The notes below the pieces were generated by a model. It made no database searches, was not told where the DNA came from, and saw only the letters and a list, made by a program, of their open reading frames with translations. DNA of 64,000 nucleotides from Oribacterium parvum ACB1 (GTDB lineage Bacteria; Bacillota; Clostridia; Lachnospirales; Lachnospiraceae), in contig NZ_KE148312.1 of assembly GCF_000238055.2 (NCBI RefSeq), forward strand, positions 1,918,501 to 1,982,500, in the 5' to 3' direction. Positions 25,390 through 34,500 of the stretch are shown here, one piece after another (position 1 is the first letter of the stretch; every line of letters starts with the position of its first letter). A program made the translations under genes and the position numbers.

Positions 25390-26772
25390 TTAGAAAGGAA
25401 ATCCTTTTCCTCCCATGCCCTTCATGCCCATACCGGGAAAACCGCCGCCAAATGGACTGCCATGCTTTCCTCTTCCGCCGCCGAATTGCTTCATCATTTT
25501 CTGCATTTCTTCAAACTGTTTTACCAGTTTGTTTACTTCAGAAATATCCACACCGGCACCGCTCGCAATTCTCTTCTTTCTGGAAGGATTCATAAGCTTT
25601 GGGTTCGCTCTTTCCTTAAAGGTCATGGATTGGATGATGCATTTTACCTGCTTCATCTTCTTCTCGGAGTCCTCAAGGTCTATTCCCTGCATCGCCTTAT
25701 TCATCCCCGGAAGCATTTTTAAAATCCCGGCAATTCCGCCCAGCTTTTGCAGCTGGTTCATCTGCTCCATGAAGTCATCATAGTTAAACTGCCCTTTGGA
25801 AAGCTTACGAACGGATTCCCTAGCCTTCTCTTCATCAATTTCGCTCTGCGCTTTCTCGATTAAAGAAAGGACATCGCCCATGCCGAGGATCCTTCCGGCC
25901 ATACGATCCGGATAGAAGGGTTCCAGCTCGGAAAGCTTTTCCCCCATACCGAGGAATAAAATAGGCTGTCCGGTCATCGCTTTAATAGATAAAGCGGCAC
26001 CGCCTCTGGTATCTCCATCACACTTCGTAAGAATAACACCGTCTACGCCGATGTCTTCACTAAAGCTCTGACTGACATTAACCGCTTCTTGACCGGTCAT
26101 CGCGTCTACAGTAAGAATCGTCCAATCCACCGGAACGGCAGCCTTCATACGCTTTAATTCCTGCATCAAAGCATCGTCAATTTGCAAACGACCTGCCGTA
26201 TCCAAAATGAGAAGATTATATCCCTTCTCTTTCGCCTCTTCATAAGCTCTTTGGGCGATTTCCTCCGGCTTAATCTGATTTCCCAGACTAAAGAAGGGAA
26301 TGGAGAGCTTTTCCGCATTGACTCTTAACTGCTCAATCGCAGCAGGTCTGTAAATGTCACAGGCAACGAGAAGAGGCTTTCTATGCATCTTCTGGAACTT
26401 TCCGGCAAGCTTAGCCGCCGTAGTTGTTTTACCCGCACCCTGGAGTCCGACCATCATAAGAACAGTAATCTCACTTTGGGGGCGGAGCTTCAACTCGGTA
26501 TTTTCCTCACCCATCATCGCCGTAAGTTCTTCTTTTACGATTTTAATTACGGTTTGAGCGGGACTCAAGGAAGAAAATACTTCTTCGCCGATGGCCTTTT
26601 CCTTTACCTTGGCAACAAAGTCTTTTACCAGCTTGAAATTCACATCCGCTTCCAAAAGAGCCATACGGACTTCTTTTAGCGCAAGATTTACATCGTCCTC
26701 GGAGAGTTTCCCCTTACCGGATAAACCTTGAAATATTGTACTTAGTCTTTCTGATAAGCTTTCAAATGCCAT
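25390..26772 (-). CDS. ffh: Signal recognition particle protein Ffh (SRP54)
   Basis: Binds 4.5S/6S RNA and nascent signal peptides and docks to FtsY. The N domain is residues 1-90, the G domain has VGLQGAGKTTTAAKLA, DIYRPAAIEQL, DTAGRLQID and TKCDGDTRGGAALSI, and the methionine-rich M domain ends with GGFPGMGMKGMGGKG. Length 460 is normal. The start overlaps the ylxM end by 11 nt, as in other Bacillota. Confidence 0.97.
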   Translation of the reverse strand: MAFESLSERLSTIFQGLSGKGKLSEDDVNLALKEVRMALLEADVNFKLVKDFVAKVKEKAIGEEVFSSLSPAQTVIKIVKEELTAMMGEENTELKLRPQSEITVLMMVGLQGAGKTTTAAKLAGKFQKMHRKPLLVACDIYRPAAIEQLRVNAEKLSIPFFSLGNQIKPEEIAQRAYEEAKEKGYNLLILDTAGRLQIDDALMQELKRMKAAVPVDWTILTVDAMTGQEAVNVSQSFSEDIGVDGVILTKCDGDTRGGAALSIKAMTGQPILFLGMGEKLSELEPFYPDRMAGRILGMGDVLSLIEKAQSEIDEEKARESVRKLSKGQFNYDDFMEQMNQLQKLGGIAGILKMLPGMNKAMQGIDLEDSEKKMKQVKCIIQSMTFKERANPKLMNPSRKKRIASGAGVDISEVNKLVKQFEEMQKMMKQFGGGRGKHGSPFGGGFPGMGMKGMGGKGFPF

Positions 26773-27076
26773 GCATTATTTCTCCTGCTAATTTCCTGAT
26801 TTCCTCATCCCCGCTTTGCTCAGCTATCTTCTCCGCCAGTGCACGAATACGCAACCACTTTTTCCCCAGCTGCAGATTCTCTTCCATAAAGCGAAGTTGT
26901 TCGTCGGCTTTACTGTACAAGTACTGTGCTGCCTGCCTCGTGATATTCATTTCTATGCCGATTTCCGAGAAGCTCATGTCTTCCATAATGTGGTAGGCAT
27001 AGACCTTTTTCTGGTTTTCCTTTAAAAGTCCCGAGTAAAGCAGGAATAGATTTCCTTTTTCTACAAATTCATCCAT
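26762..27076 (-). CDS. ylxM: YlxM-type putative DNA/RNA-binding protein
   Basis: A 104-residue protein of the YlxM/p13 family, sigma-factor region-4-like, always beside ffh; it may regulate SRP formation. The helix-turn-helix is seen in MSFSEIGIEMNITRQAAQYLYSKA, preceded by LKENQKKVYAYHIME. It overlaps ffh. In relatives ftsY lies directly upstream; here a 3.4-kb insertion intervenes. Confidence 0.92.
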   Translation of the reverse strand: MDEFVEKGNLFLLYSGLLKENQKKVYAYHIMEDMSFSEIGIEMNITRQAAQYLYSKADEQLRFMEENLQLGKKWLRIRALAEKIAEQSGDEEIRKLAGEIMHGI

Positions 27077-27094
27077 AGCACACCTCGCTGCAAT

Positions 27095-27123
27095 AAAATA
27101 ACAAAAAAAAGAATAGCTGTCAA
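27095..27123 (-). promoter_or_regulatory. ylxM-ffh promoter, -35 box inside the upstream terminator
   Basis: On the - strand TTGACA (27123-27118) lies in the 3' arm of the vapBC terminator hairpin, followed after exactly 17 bp, which include the terminator T-run, by TATTTT (27100-27095). It would restart transcription for ylxM-ffh just after the inserted genes. Confidence 0.6.
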
Positions 27124-27144
27124 GTGTTTTTCTTGACAGCTATT
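27103..27144 (-). terminator. Terminator of the vapBC module
   Basis: Perfect 13-bp stem AATAGCTGTCAAG/CTTGACAGCTATT with a 7-nt loop and eight Ts on the - strand. The 5' arm overlaps the vapC stop codon. Confidence 0.9.
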
Positions 27145-27541
27145 ACACCCAAATCTCAATTTGCAGAGCACTAACTCTGGAAAATTCTTTCATATTATTT
27201 GTTACGACTGTATAGCCAAGAGACTGTGCATGAGCAGCAATCATCATGTCGAGAGGTCCTATCGGTGTTCCTTTTTTCTCCAAAGCTGCTCTAATCTTTC
27301 CATAACAATCAGCAGCATCCACATCAAAATCCAGAATTTCCATATTCGCAAGAAGCATGGACAGTGCCAATCTGTTCTTTTCTACAGCAGCGCTCTTTTC
27401 TACACCGTGCACCAATTCGGCATATGTGACCGATGATATGCACACATCCTCGGGATTTATATTCTGTAATTTTTGAAATACAGTTTCCGGCTTATGCTTT
27501 ATTACATAAATACAGATGTTGGTGTCAAGCATATACCTCAT
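27143..27541 (-). CDS. vapC: VapC-type PIN-domain toxin ribonuclease
   Basis: Type II toxin predicted to cleave RNA. The 132-residue PIN domain has the four acidic positions: MLDTNICIYV (Asp5), SSVTYAELVHGVEKS (Glu), IGPLDMMIAAHA (Asp) and VTNNMKEFSRV. The start overlaps the vapB end by 4 nt (ATGA). It is followed by a perfect terminator. The type of RNA target is not deducible. Confidence 0.93.
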   Translation of the reverse strand: MRYMLDTNICIYVIKHKPETVFQKLQNINPEDVCISSVTYAELVHGVEKSAAVEKNRLALSMLLANMEILDFDVDAADCYGKIRAALEKKGTPIGPLDMMIAAHAQSLGYTVVTNNMKEFSRVSALQIEIWV

Positions 27542-27768
27542 AGTGCTTCACGCTCCTGAACTATATCTCTTGTTCTTTCGTCTTCCATAAAATCATCCGA
27601 GAACATATCTATTGCTCTCATAAAGGATTCCCATTTGTTTTGTTTAGGAAGCAGAATAACCATATCACCTATCCTATTCACCATTACCTCATCTGATGAA
27701 AATCGACACTCCTTAGGAAGTCTAATTGCCTGGCTTCTTCCATTTTTAAAAACTTTTGCGGTCATCAT
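27538..27768 (-). CDS. vapB: VapB-type (AbrB-fold) antitoxin
   Basis: Antitoxin that should neutralise VapC and repress its own promoter. The N-terminal swapped-hairpin fold is recognisable in AKVFKNGRSQAIRLPKECRF; the C-terminal acidic segment (DDFMEDERTRDIVQ) would bind the toxin. The start at 27768 (MMTAK, 76 residues) is chosen because AAGGAAGGTG lies 6 nt upstream; the longer frame to 27816 would start in the promoter. Confidence 0.92.
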   Translation of the reverse strand: MMTAKVFKNGRSQAIRLPKECRFSSDEVMVNRIGDMVILLPKQNKWESFMRAIDMFSDDFMEDERTRDIVQEREAL

Positions 27769-27791
27769 AAGAATCACCTTCCTTTCCCTAA

Positions 27792-27821
27792 CAATATATA
27801 CCGCAATATATACCAAGTCAA
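27792..27821 (-). promoter_or_regulatory. vapBC promoter with two direct-repeat operator candidates
   Basis: On the - strand TTGACT (27821-27816) and TATATT (27798-27793) are 17 bp apart. Two exact 11-bp copies of GGTATATATTG (27814-27804 and 27802-27792) cover the spacer and -10 box, a plausible VapB/VapBC binding site. The -35 box overlaps the stop codon of the ABC permease gene. Confidence 0.7.
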
Positions 27822-28594
27822 GAGCCTATTGATTTATACCTTCTAACGCCAAATTTAAAGAATAAGCAACACGGAATCAAAAAAATAAGCGATAGTAATG
27901 GAAACCCAATATAATACGCTTCGGATGTTTTCCCAATTAGATACAATAATGGATAATATTGAAACATTGCCAGCGGTATGATGTAGGTAAGAATGGATAA
28001 AACAGTCTTCCCATAAATGGAAAAAGGATATTTACCGAATTCCTTTGCTCCATATGTAAACAAATTTAAAAAATCTAAATCCTGTACTGTGAAGAAAGCA
28101 AATGTCGCCTTAAACAAAAACATAGAAAAAAACAAAATGCTTCCACAGACAATCATTAGAGCGAGGGTAATTATCTTTTTATAGTCCCATTGAATATTGG
28201 ATCTCCCTATTGCATATGCAAGCGTTCCTACAGCCTGAATCAATAGCCCTATGCGTGTAAAATCCACACTCGGAGCCAGTACTTGGAGTATAACATTACC
28301 CGGTCTTACTAATGCTCGATCAAATTCACCATTTCCAAGTATGCTACCAAATCTAGCTAATCCGCCGCCTATAGCTTCACCAATGGAGAAAGACAAAACC
28401 ACAATCGCATAGCACAAAATCACATCTGTATAGTTAAAACCATATATCTTGTCCACATGATCAAAGATAAATTTGATACTAAATAATCCTGCAAATGCAG
28501 TTATAAACTGACCTAAAACTGTCATGAAAAAGGATATCTTATATTGCATTTGGCTTTCTAAATTCAGTACCATCATCTTGAGATAAACCCTCAT
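27818..28594 (-). CDS. ABC-2 type transporter permease (second subunit)
   Basis: Six-helix permease of 258 residues, of the type found with COG4586-like ATPases. It starts at ATG 28594 (MRVYLKMMVLNLESQMQYK), 5 bp after the first permease gene, with AGGGAGGA upstream. Segments such as GLARFGSILGNGEFDRALVRPG and ILTYIIPLAMFQYYPLLYL match permeases of this family. A much longer reading frame extends upstream to 29095 but runs through the neighbouring permease gene in the wrong frame. Substrate unknown; export of a lipid, peptide or drug are all possible. Confidence 0.82.
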   Translation of the reverse strand: MRVYLKMMVLNLESQMQYKISFFMTVLGQFITAFAGLFSIKFIFDHVDKIYGFNYTDVILCYAIVVLSFSIGEAIGGGLARFGSILGNGEFDRALVRPGNVILQVLAPSVDFTRIGLLIQAVGTLAYAIGRSNIQWDYKKIITLALMIVCGSILFFSMFLFKATFAFFTVQDLDFLNLFTYGAKEFGKYPFSIYGKTVLSILTYIIPLAMFQYYPLLYLIGKTSEAYYIGFPLLSLIFLIPCCLFFKFGVRRYKSIGS

Positions 28595-28599
28595 TACGC

Positions 28600-29403
28600 T
28601 TATCCTCCCTGAACAACTACATGCTTTATGGAATGATTCATCAAAACCTTTCCAATTGCAATTAGAATAATCATCCATATAATTTGCATAGCAATTCCTT
28701 TTAAAATCTCTGTACCGGTAATATTTCCACTGTATATGAGTAACGGAGTACTCTGCATAGACGAAAAGGGAAGATATTTCAATATAGCTAATACCTTTTT
28801 TGGGAAAAAAGTTATAGGAATCATTCCGCCTGATAGAAATGAGCTTACTGCTGTAACTATAATCTTTATTCCTCGTTGAGATAATGTATAAAACAATGTA
28901 ATAAACATTATCATGGCAAACGCTACTACAAGTCCCAGTGCAAGAAAAACAGAAATGAAAAATGCAAATACCTGCAGAAGACTCATAGGGAAATGCAGTC
29001 CAAAAGGTTCCGGGAGTATAATTGCTATCACTAATACCGGGATGCAAGTTATCAATGTAGATGTGACTCTGTTGGCTACTGCCTGAGAATACCATTTTCC
29101 ATATAGATCCATAGGCCTTACCAGTTCATATGCTACAGCGCCATTATTAATAACACTATATATCTCTCCATCATACGCAACTACAGCAAGCATACTCATT
29201 ACAATTCTTTTTACCCAAATGTAGGAGATAATTTGAGAAAATGTCATGGGCAGTACATGCCCGGCAGAATTATATAGTGCCACATACATCATCAGTTCCA
29301 ACAATACCCATACTATATTGGAAGCTACAGCACCAAATGTAACCGTCCTATACTGAATATTATTTATAAGGCGAATTCTAAATACTGATAGATACTTCTT
29401 CAT
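28600..29403 (-). CDS. ABC-2 type transporter permease (first subunit)
   Basis: A 267-residue membrane protein with about six hydrophobic segments, beginning MKKYLSVFRIRLINNIQYRT; SVINNGAVAYELVRPMDLYGKWYSQ and IKIIVTAVSSFLSGGMIPI are typical of COG4587-like permeases. It overlaps the ATPase gene by 4 nt (ATGA). Expected to form a heterodimeric channel with the next gene product. Confidence 0.85.
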   Translation of the reverse strand: MKKYLSVFRIRLINNIQYRTVTFGAVASNIVWVLLELMMYVALYNSAGHVLPMTFSQIISYIWVKRIVMSMLAVVAYDGEIYSVINNGAVAYELVRPMDLYGKWYSQAVANRVTSTLITCIPVLVIAIILPEPFGLHFPMSLLQVFAFFISVFLALGLVVAFAMIMFITLFYTLSQRGIKIIVTAVSSFLSGGMIPITFFPKKVLAILKYLPFSSMQSTPLLIYSGNITGTEILKGIAMQIIWMIILIAIGKVLMNHSIKHVVVQGG

Positions 29404-30374
29404 ATCTGATACTCCTTATAGAGTCTTGCTACCATTTCTTCTGCCGATATATCAGATACTTCCAAATCAATTAATTCAGTCTCACGAGATAAATACGCAA
29501 TTCCTTCAGAAACAGAAATCATCTTAGGGTCTAATGAGATTTTTAATTTATCGTCTTTTTGTTCTAAGTAATTCATCCCTTCACATAGTGTAGGAGTTTT
29601 TCCGGAGTGTTTAATTCTTATCTCTTTCTTATCCGAGACCCTTTTTTTCAGCTCTTCAAGGCTTCCATCCAAGAGAATTTGACCTTTTCCAATTAACATT
29701 ACACGATGTGTTAATGCTTCAATGTCCTGCATGTCATGTGTTGTTAATATAACAGTAGTTCCTTTTTCTGCATTTATTCTTTTTATAAAATCCCTTACCG
29801 CCAACTTAGATACCGCATCCAAACCAATGCTTGGTTCATCCAAAAAAAGAATTTTGGGATTATGTAATAATGATGCTACAATTTCACATCTCATTCGTTG
29901 ACCAAGACTAAGATTTCTAGCAGGCGTTTTTACTATTTTCTCTAAATCCAGTAGCTGGCACAATTCCGATACATTCTGTTTATATGTACGACTATCTATG
30001 TCGTACATATCCTTAATCAATTCAAAACTGTCAATGATTGGAATATCCCACCACAACTGGCTTCTCTGCCCAAACACAACCCCGATGTTTTTAACATATG
30101 ATTTTCTGTCTTTCCATGGAACATAGCCATCCACAATACAATTGCCTTTATCAGGAGTCAGAATTCCGCACAATATCTTTATAGTGGTACTTTTGCCGGC
30201 ACCATTAGGTCCTATATAGGCAAGAATTTCTCCATCATCAATTTTGAAACTGATGTCATTAAGAGCTCTTACAGTATCCTGTTTACGTGAAAATAAAGCT
30301 TTAACAGCGTTATGAAAGCCCGCCTCTCTTTTAGCCATTTTATATTCTTTCGTAATATGTTCCACTTCAATCAT
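29400..30374 (-). CDS. ABC transporter ATP-binding protein (COG4586-like)
   Basis: Energises the two permeases encoded downstream. The 324 residues contain Walker A GPNGAGKST, the Q-loop region VVFGQRSQLWWDIPIIDSF (a hallmark of this subfamily), the signature LSLGQRMRCEIVASLL, Walker B ILFLDEPSIGLD and the H-loop TTHDMQD. A C-terminal ~80-residue extension follows. The gene starts the inserted ABC module and has AT-richer codons than the flanking ftsY and ffh genes, by eye. Confidence 0.92.
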   Translation of the reverse strand: MIEVEHITKEYKMAKREAGFHNAVKALFSRKQDTVRALNDISFKIDDGEILAYIGPNGAGKSTTIKILCGILTPDKGNCIVDGYVPWKDRKSYVKNIGVVFGQRSQLWWDIPIIDSFELIKDMYDIDSRTYKQNVSELCQLLDLEKIVKTPARNLSLGQRMRCEIVASLLHNPKILFLDEPSIGLDAVSKLAVRDFIKRINAEKGTTVILTTHDMQDIEALTHRVMLIGKGQILLDGSLEELKKRVSDKKEIRIKHSGKTPTLCEGMNYLEQKDDKLKISLDPKMISVSEGIAYLSRETELIDLEVSDISAEEMVARLYKEYQI

Positions 30375-30447
30375 GACAATCTCCCACTATGTATTTTTTA
30401 TAAAATCATTGAGAAATTTTGTGAACGCAACTATTTTACATTATAAC

Positions 30448-30496
30448 AAAATCAGGCTGAAATGAAATTTCATACAGCCTGATTTTGGTTTTTTTT
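30448..30496. terminator. Strong hairpin between ftsY and the ABC module
   Basis: Perfect 12-bp stem AAAATCAGGCTG/CAGCCTGATTTT. On the - strand it follows ftsY and is trailed by TTTTGTT; on the + strand it is trailed by eight Ts. It probably ends the plsX-ftsY transcript, and TATAAT (30446-30441 on the - strand) just beyond it could be a -10 box for the ABC genes. Confidence 0.75.
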
Positions 30497-30553
30497 ATAT
30501 TGAATTTAGTTCTAAACCGGATTTTATTTGTTTAACTTAGCAAGCATAAATAT

Positions 30554-31426
30554 CTAAAAGGCAAAAATATCTTCTACATATTTTTTTGCATCAAAGCGCT
30601 TAAGGTCTTCGATCTTTTCGCCCTCTCCCACATACTTTACGGGAAGTCCGAGTTCCGCCTGAATGGAAATGGCCATACCGCCTTTTGCTGTGGAGTCCAT
30701 TTTACTTAAAACCACACCGGTGACCTGAGAGCATTCTTTAAACATCTTGGCTTGGCTCATTGCATTTTGCCCGGTAGTGGCATCAAGAACCACCAGTGTC
30801 TCTCTATAGCCTTCCGCAAATTCCCTGTCAATAATACGGTTAATCTTTCCGAGCTCTTCCATCAGGTTTTTCTTATTGTGGAGTCTTCCTGCGGTATCAA
30901 TAATTAAAACATCCGCATTCTTTGCCTTAAAGGATTGCAAAGCATCAAAAACCACGGCAGCCGGGTCAGAGCCCTCCTTTTGATGAATACAGTCCACCCC
31001 TACACGATTTCCCCATTCTACAAGCTGTTCAATCGCACCGGCGCGGAAGGTATCGGCAGCGGCAAGGATAACTTTTTTTCCTTTTTTCTTTAGGTGGTAG
31101 GCGAGCTTTCCGATAGAAGTGGTCTTTCCGACTCCATTTACGCCGATTACGGAAATGATGCTCTTTTCTTTCTCAAAATTATAGTAATCCTCGTCTACCG
31201 ACATGGTATCCAAAAGGTAATCCTTTAAAATCTTCTGGACATCCTTGGTAAGATTCACGCCCTTTCGATCCGCCTCGCGTTTCACCGCATCAATAATCCG
31301 CATGCAGCTTGGATAAGAAACATCACTTTGAATCATAGCCTCTTCCAGCTCTTCGTAAAATTCCTCATCGGCAACCCGATCCGACTGAAAGAGATTATTT
31401 AAAATTTTTGAGAAAAAATTCGCCAT
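30554..31426 (-). CDS. ftsY: SRP receptor FtsY
   Basis: Docks ribosome-SRP complexes at the membrane. The 290-residue NG-domain protein has IGVNGVGKTTSIGKLA, ADTFRAGAIEQL, IDTAGRLHNK and SKMDSTAKGGMAI. It lacks the long acidic A domain of E. coli, as is normal in Bacillota. It ends the plsX-acpP-rnc-smc-ftsY group; ylxM-ffh, usually next, is displaced by the ABC/VapBC insertion. Confidence 0.97.
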   Translation of the reverse strand: MANFFSKILNNLFQSDRVADEEFYEELEEAMIQSDVSYPSCMRIIDAVKREADRKGVNLTKDVQKILKDYLLDTMSVDEDYYNFEKEKSIISVIGVNGVGKTTSIGKLAYHLKKKGKKVILAAADTFRAGAIEQLVEWGNRVGVDCIHQKEGSDPAAVVFDALQSFKAKNADVLIIDTAGRLHNKKNLMEELGKINRIIDREFAEGYRETLVVLDATTGQNAMSQAKMFKECSQVTGVVLSKMDSTAKGGMAISIQAELGLPVKYVGEGEKIEDLKRFDAKKYVEDIFAF

Positions 31427-31462
31427 AGCTACTCCTTATACCATAGTTTTATATCTAATTAC

Positions 31463-31523
31463 TTATTGCAAATGTTCTTCCACTAAATCCATTTCAATAT
31501 AGTTATTGCAAATGTTCTTCCAC
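31463..31523 (-). repeat. 21-bp duplication of the smc 3' end
   Basis: TTATTGCAAATGTTCTTCCAC occurs at 31503-31523 (last codons and stop of smc) and again at 31463-31483, period 40 bp. Both copies, read on the - strand, encode VEEHLQ-stop, and the preceding DL codons differ silently. Confidence 0.9.
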
Positions 31524-34500
31524 AAGGTCAACGGAGACTAAAGTGGAAATTCCTTTTTCCTGCATGGTGACGCCGAAAAGACGGTCAGCACTTTCCATGG
31601 TTCCTCTTCTATGGGTAATCACGATAAATTGCGTGTTTTTCGTTAAATGATGTAGGTACTTCGCAAAGCGCACCACATTGGAGTCATCCAGTGCCGCCTC
31701 AATCTCGTCCAAAAGACAGAAAGGCGAAGGCTTTAAGCTCTGCAGGGCAAAGAGCAGGGAAATGGCAGTCAGAGCCTTTTCTCCGCCGGAAAGCTGCATC
31801 ATATTCTGCAGCTTCTTCCCGGGAGGCTCCGCAATAATGGAAATACCGCTTTCCAGCAGGTCCTCGCTGTCATCAATTTCGATTTTTCCGCTTCCTCCTC
31901 CAAAGAGTACACGGAAAACCTCATTGAAGCGCTCCTGAATCTTATGGAAGTTTTCGTGGAACTGCTTTCGCATCCCGCTGTCCAAGTCCTTAATAATCTC
32001 TCGAAGCGATTCCTCCGAGCTAATCAGGTCTTCCACCTGTTTCCGTAGGAATTCATAGCGTTCTTTTACCTCGGTATATTGCTCAATACTATCCAGGTTA
32101 ATGGAGCCTAGTCCCTTCATTTCCGCCTTTTTTTCTTGAATAATCGAGGGAAGTGCGGGATTATCGGAAAGATTTTCATCGAAATACTGCTTTGCCTGAC
32201 TGACACCGATTCCGTAGTCTTCGAAGAGCTGAGACGCGGATTGGGCAGACTGGTCTTCCAGTTTTTCCTTCTGATGCTCCAGTCGAAGCTGTTCTTTCTC
32301 AATTTGCAAGAGTTCTTCCTGGATTCCTTCTTTTTCTTTGTAGAAGCGCTTTTCTTCTTCTGCAATTTCCGCCCTTCTATTCTTTAAAGCGCTGAGGCTT
32401 TCTTTTCTTTTTTCTTCCTTTTCAAGAAGAGCGCGAATCTTATCTTCCAAAGCATGAATCTGATTTTGGTCCTTTTCTACCGAGCCGGCAGTATTTTTAT
32501 TTTCCTCTTCCAAATCCATCTGGTCCGTGAAGTTCTTTTCGAGTTTTTCTCCGTAGTCATGAAGCTGCTCGGTTAAGAAGTCAACTCTTGTAGAGAGAGT
32601 TTGCCTCTCTGCATTGACTGTGCCTTGGAAGGTTAGGAGTTTTTCCCGATATAGCTTATCCAGACTCAGGATTTCTTCTCTTTTTTCCGCTTCTATAGAG
32701 GATAGTTCCTGCAATGCGTCCTCTTCTCTTCGTAGAGAAGCTCTTTTCTCCCCTTCTTCCTCTTCCATAGCTTTCAGCGTCTCCACGAGCTCGTCAATTT
32801 CCCTCTTTCTCCCAATAAGAGATGAAGAATTTCGGTAAGCTCCGCCGGAAAGAGCACCGCCGGCCTGAAGAAGTTCTCCGTCCAGGGTGACAATGCGAAG
32901 ACTATGTTTATATTTTCGGGCAATGGATAAGGCATTATCCAGATTGTCCACCAAAAGAACCTTGGATAAAAGATAGTTCTCGAGACCCGCGCAAGACCTC
33001 GGTACCTCTACAAAATCGGCAAAAACGCCAATCAGCCCCTTTTCTCCCCTGACACTATCATAACGTCCGTCTCTTTCCTTTCGAATCGAACTAAGAGGTA
33101 AAAAGGTTGCTCGGCCTAGTTTCTCTCTTTTCAGCTTCTCCAAGAGGCGTTTTGCCGTCCCCTCCTCTTCCGTAACAAGGTTTTGCAGACTGCCGGAAAG
33201 AGTGGTTTCCAGTGCAAGCTCGTACTCGGGCTTGGTTTTTAAAACGTCGGCTACTACACCGATCAGCCCTTTTTCCCGCTCTTTCTCTTGCATACACTTC
33301 CGAACGGCCTGTCCGAAGCCTTCATAGCGCTCGGCAAGATTTTGAAGGTTTTCCAGCTGAATTCTGTGTCTTTCCTTTTGATGTATGAAATCCTGTAAGC
33401 TTGCTCTCTTATCTGTAAGCGTTTTTTCCGCGTCCACCCTTTTCCTTTGTAAATGAGAAAAGGCTTCCTGCTTTTCCTCTCCCTCTTTTTTTAAGGCACG
33501 AATTTCCGTTTCTATCGCATGGAAATTTTTCGCGTCCTCAGAGGAAGCCTCCGAATCCTCTTTTTCCGGTATACCCTCATCAAAAGCAAAGTCGGGATAA
33601 AAGGTACTTTGGATGATTTGCTTGGCTTCGGAAATAGTGGAATCAATCAGCGCAATATCCAGCTTCACCTTATCTTCTTCCGTGTTAAAAAGAAGGAAGC
33701 TTTGAAACTTCTTTTTTAGGCTGAGTAACGCGAAAACCAAGTCTTCCATTTTACCAATAGAAGAAGAGGCCTCTTCCTTTAAGGCGCTTACTCTTTCCTG
33801 AAAATGTCTCGAAGAGCTTTCTTTTCCGGAGATGGCCTCCTTTAAACGGACAATTTCTTCCTCAAGCGTTTTTTTTCTGCTCTCGTCCTCCTCGTTTCCG
33901 CGGCTGATTTCCTGCTCCTTTTGATCCAGTAAGAGGAGTTCTTCCTCTAAGCCCTTAAAGGACTCTGAGAGCGCATTTTGCTTTTTGGCTTCTTCTTCAA
34001 TCGAGGCCTTCAGGTCTTTTTCTGCCTCTTCCAGCTTTTGCAACAGCCTTTCCGTATCCTGCAGCTTTTGCAAAAAATGCGTTGACTCCAGTACTACAAG
34101 TTCATCACGGAAGCTCAGATATTTTCTGGCCTTTTCGGATTGCTTTTCCAGAGGTCCTACCTGCTTTTCGAGCTCGGAGACAATGTCCTGAATTCGTTCC
34201 AGATTCGCTTGCTCTTCTTCCAGCTTCTTTTCGGCGAGGTCTTTCCTTCTTTTAAACTTGACAATCCCCACCGCCTCATCAAAAAGGGCTCTTCTTTCTT
34301 CCGCTTTACCGGAGAGAATTTTATCGATTTGTCCCTGTCCGATTAAGGAATAGCCTTCTTTTCCAATTCCGGTATCATAAAAAAGCTCATGAATGTCCTT
34401 TAAACGACATTCCGAACCATTTAAACGGTATTCCGACTCCCCTGAACGATAGAGCCTTCTACTGACGGTGATTTCCTCATAGGGGAGCGATAGTGCATGA

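Noticed and set aside
28595-29095. Upstream extension of the second ABC permease reading frame to 425 residues
   Set aside because: The extra 167 residues are low-complexity (many S, C, Y) and are the out-of-frame reading of the first permease gene. A good ribosome binding site and ATG exist at 28594.
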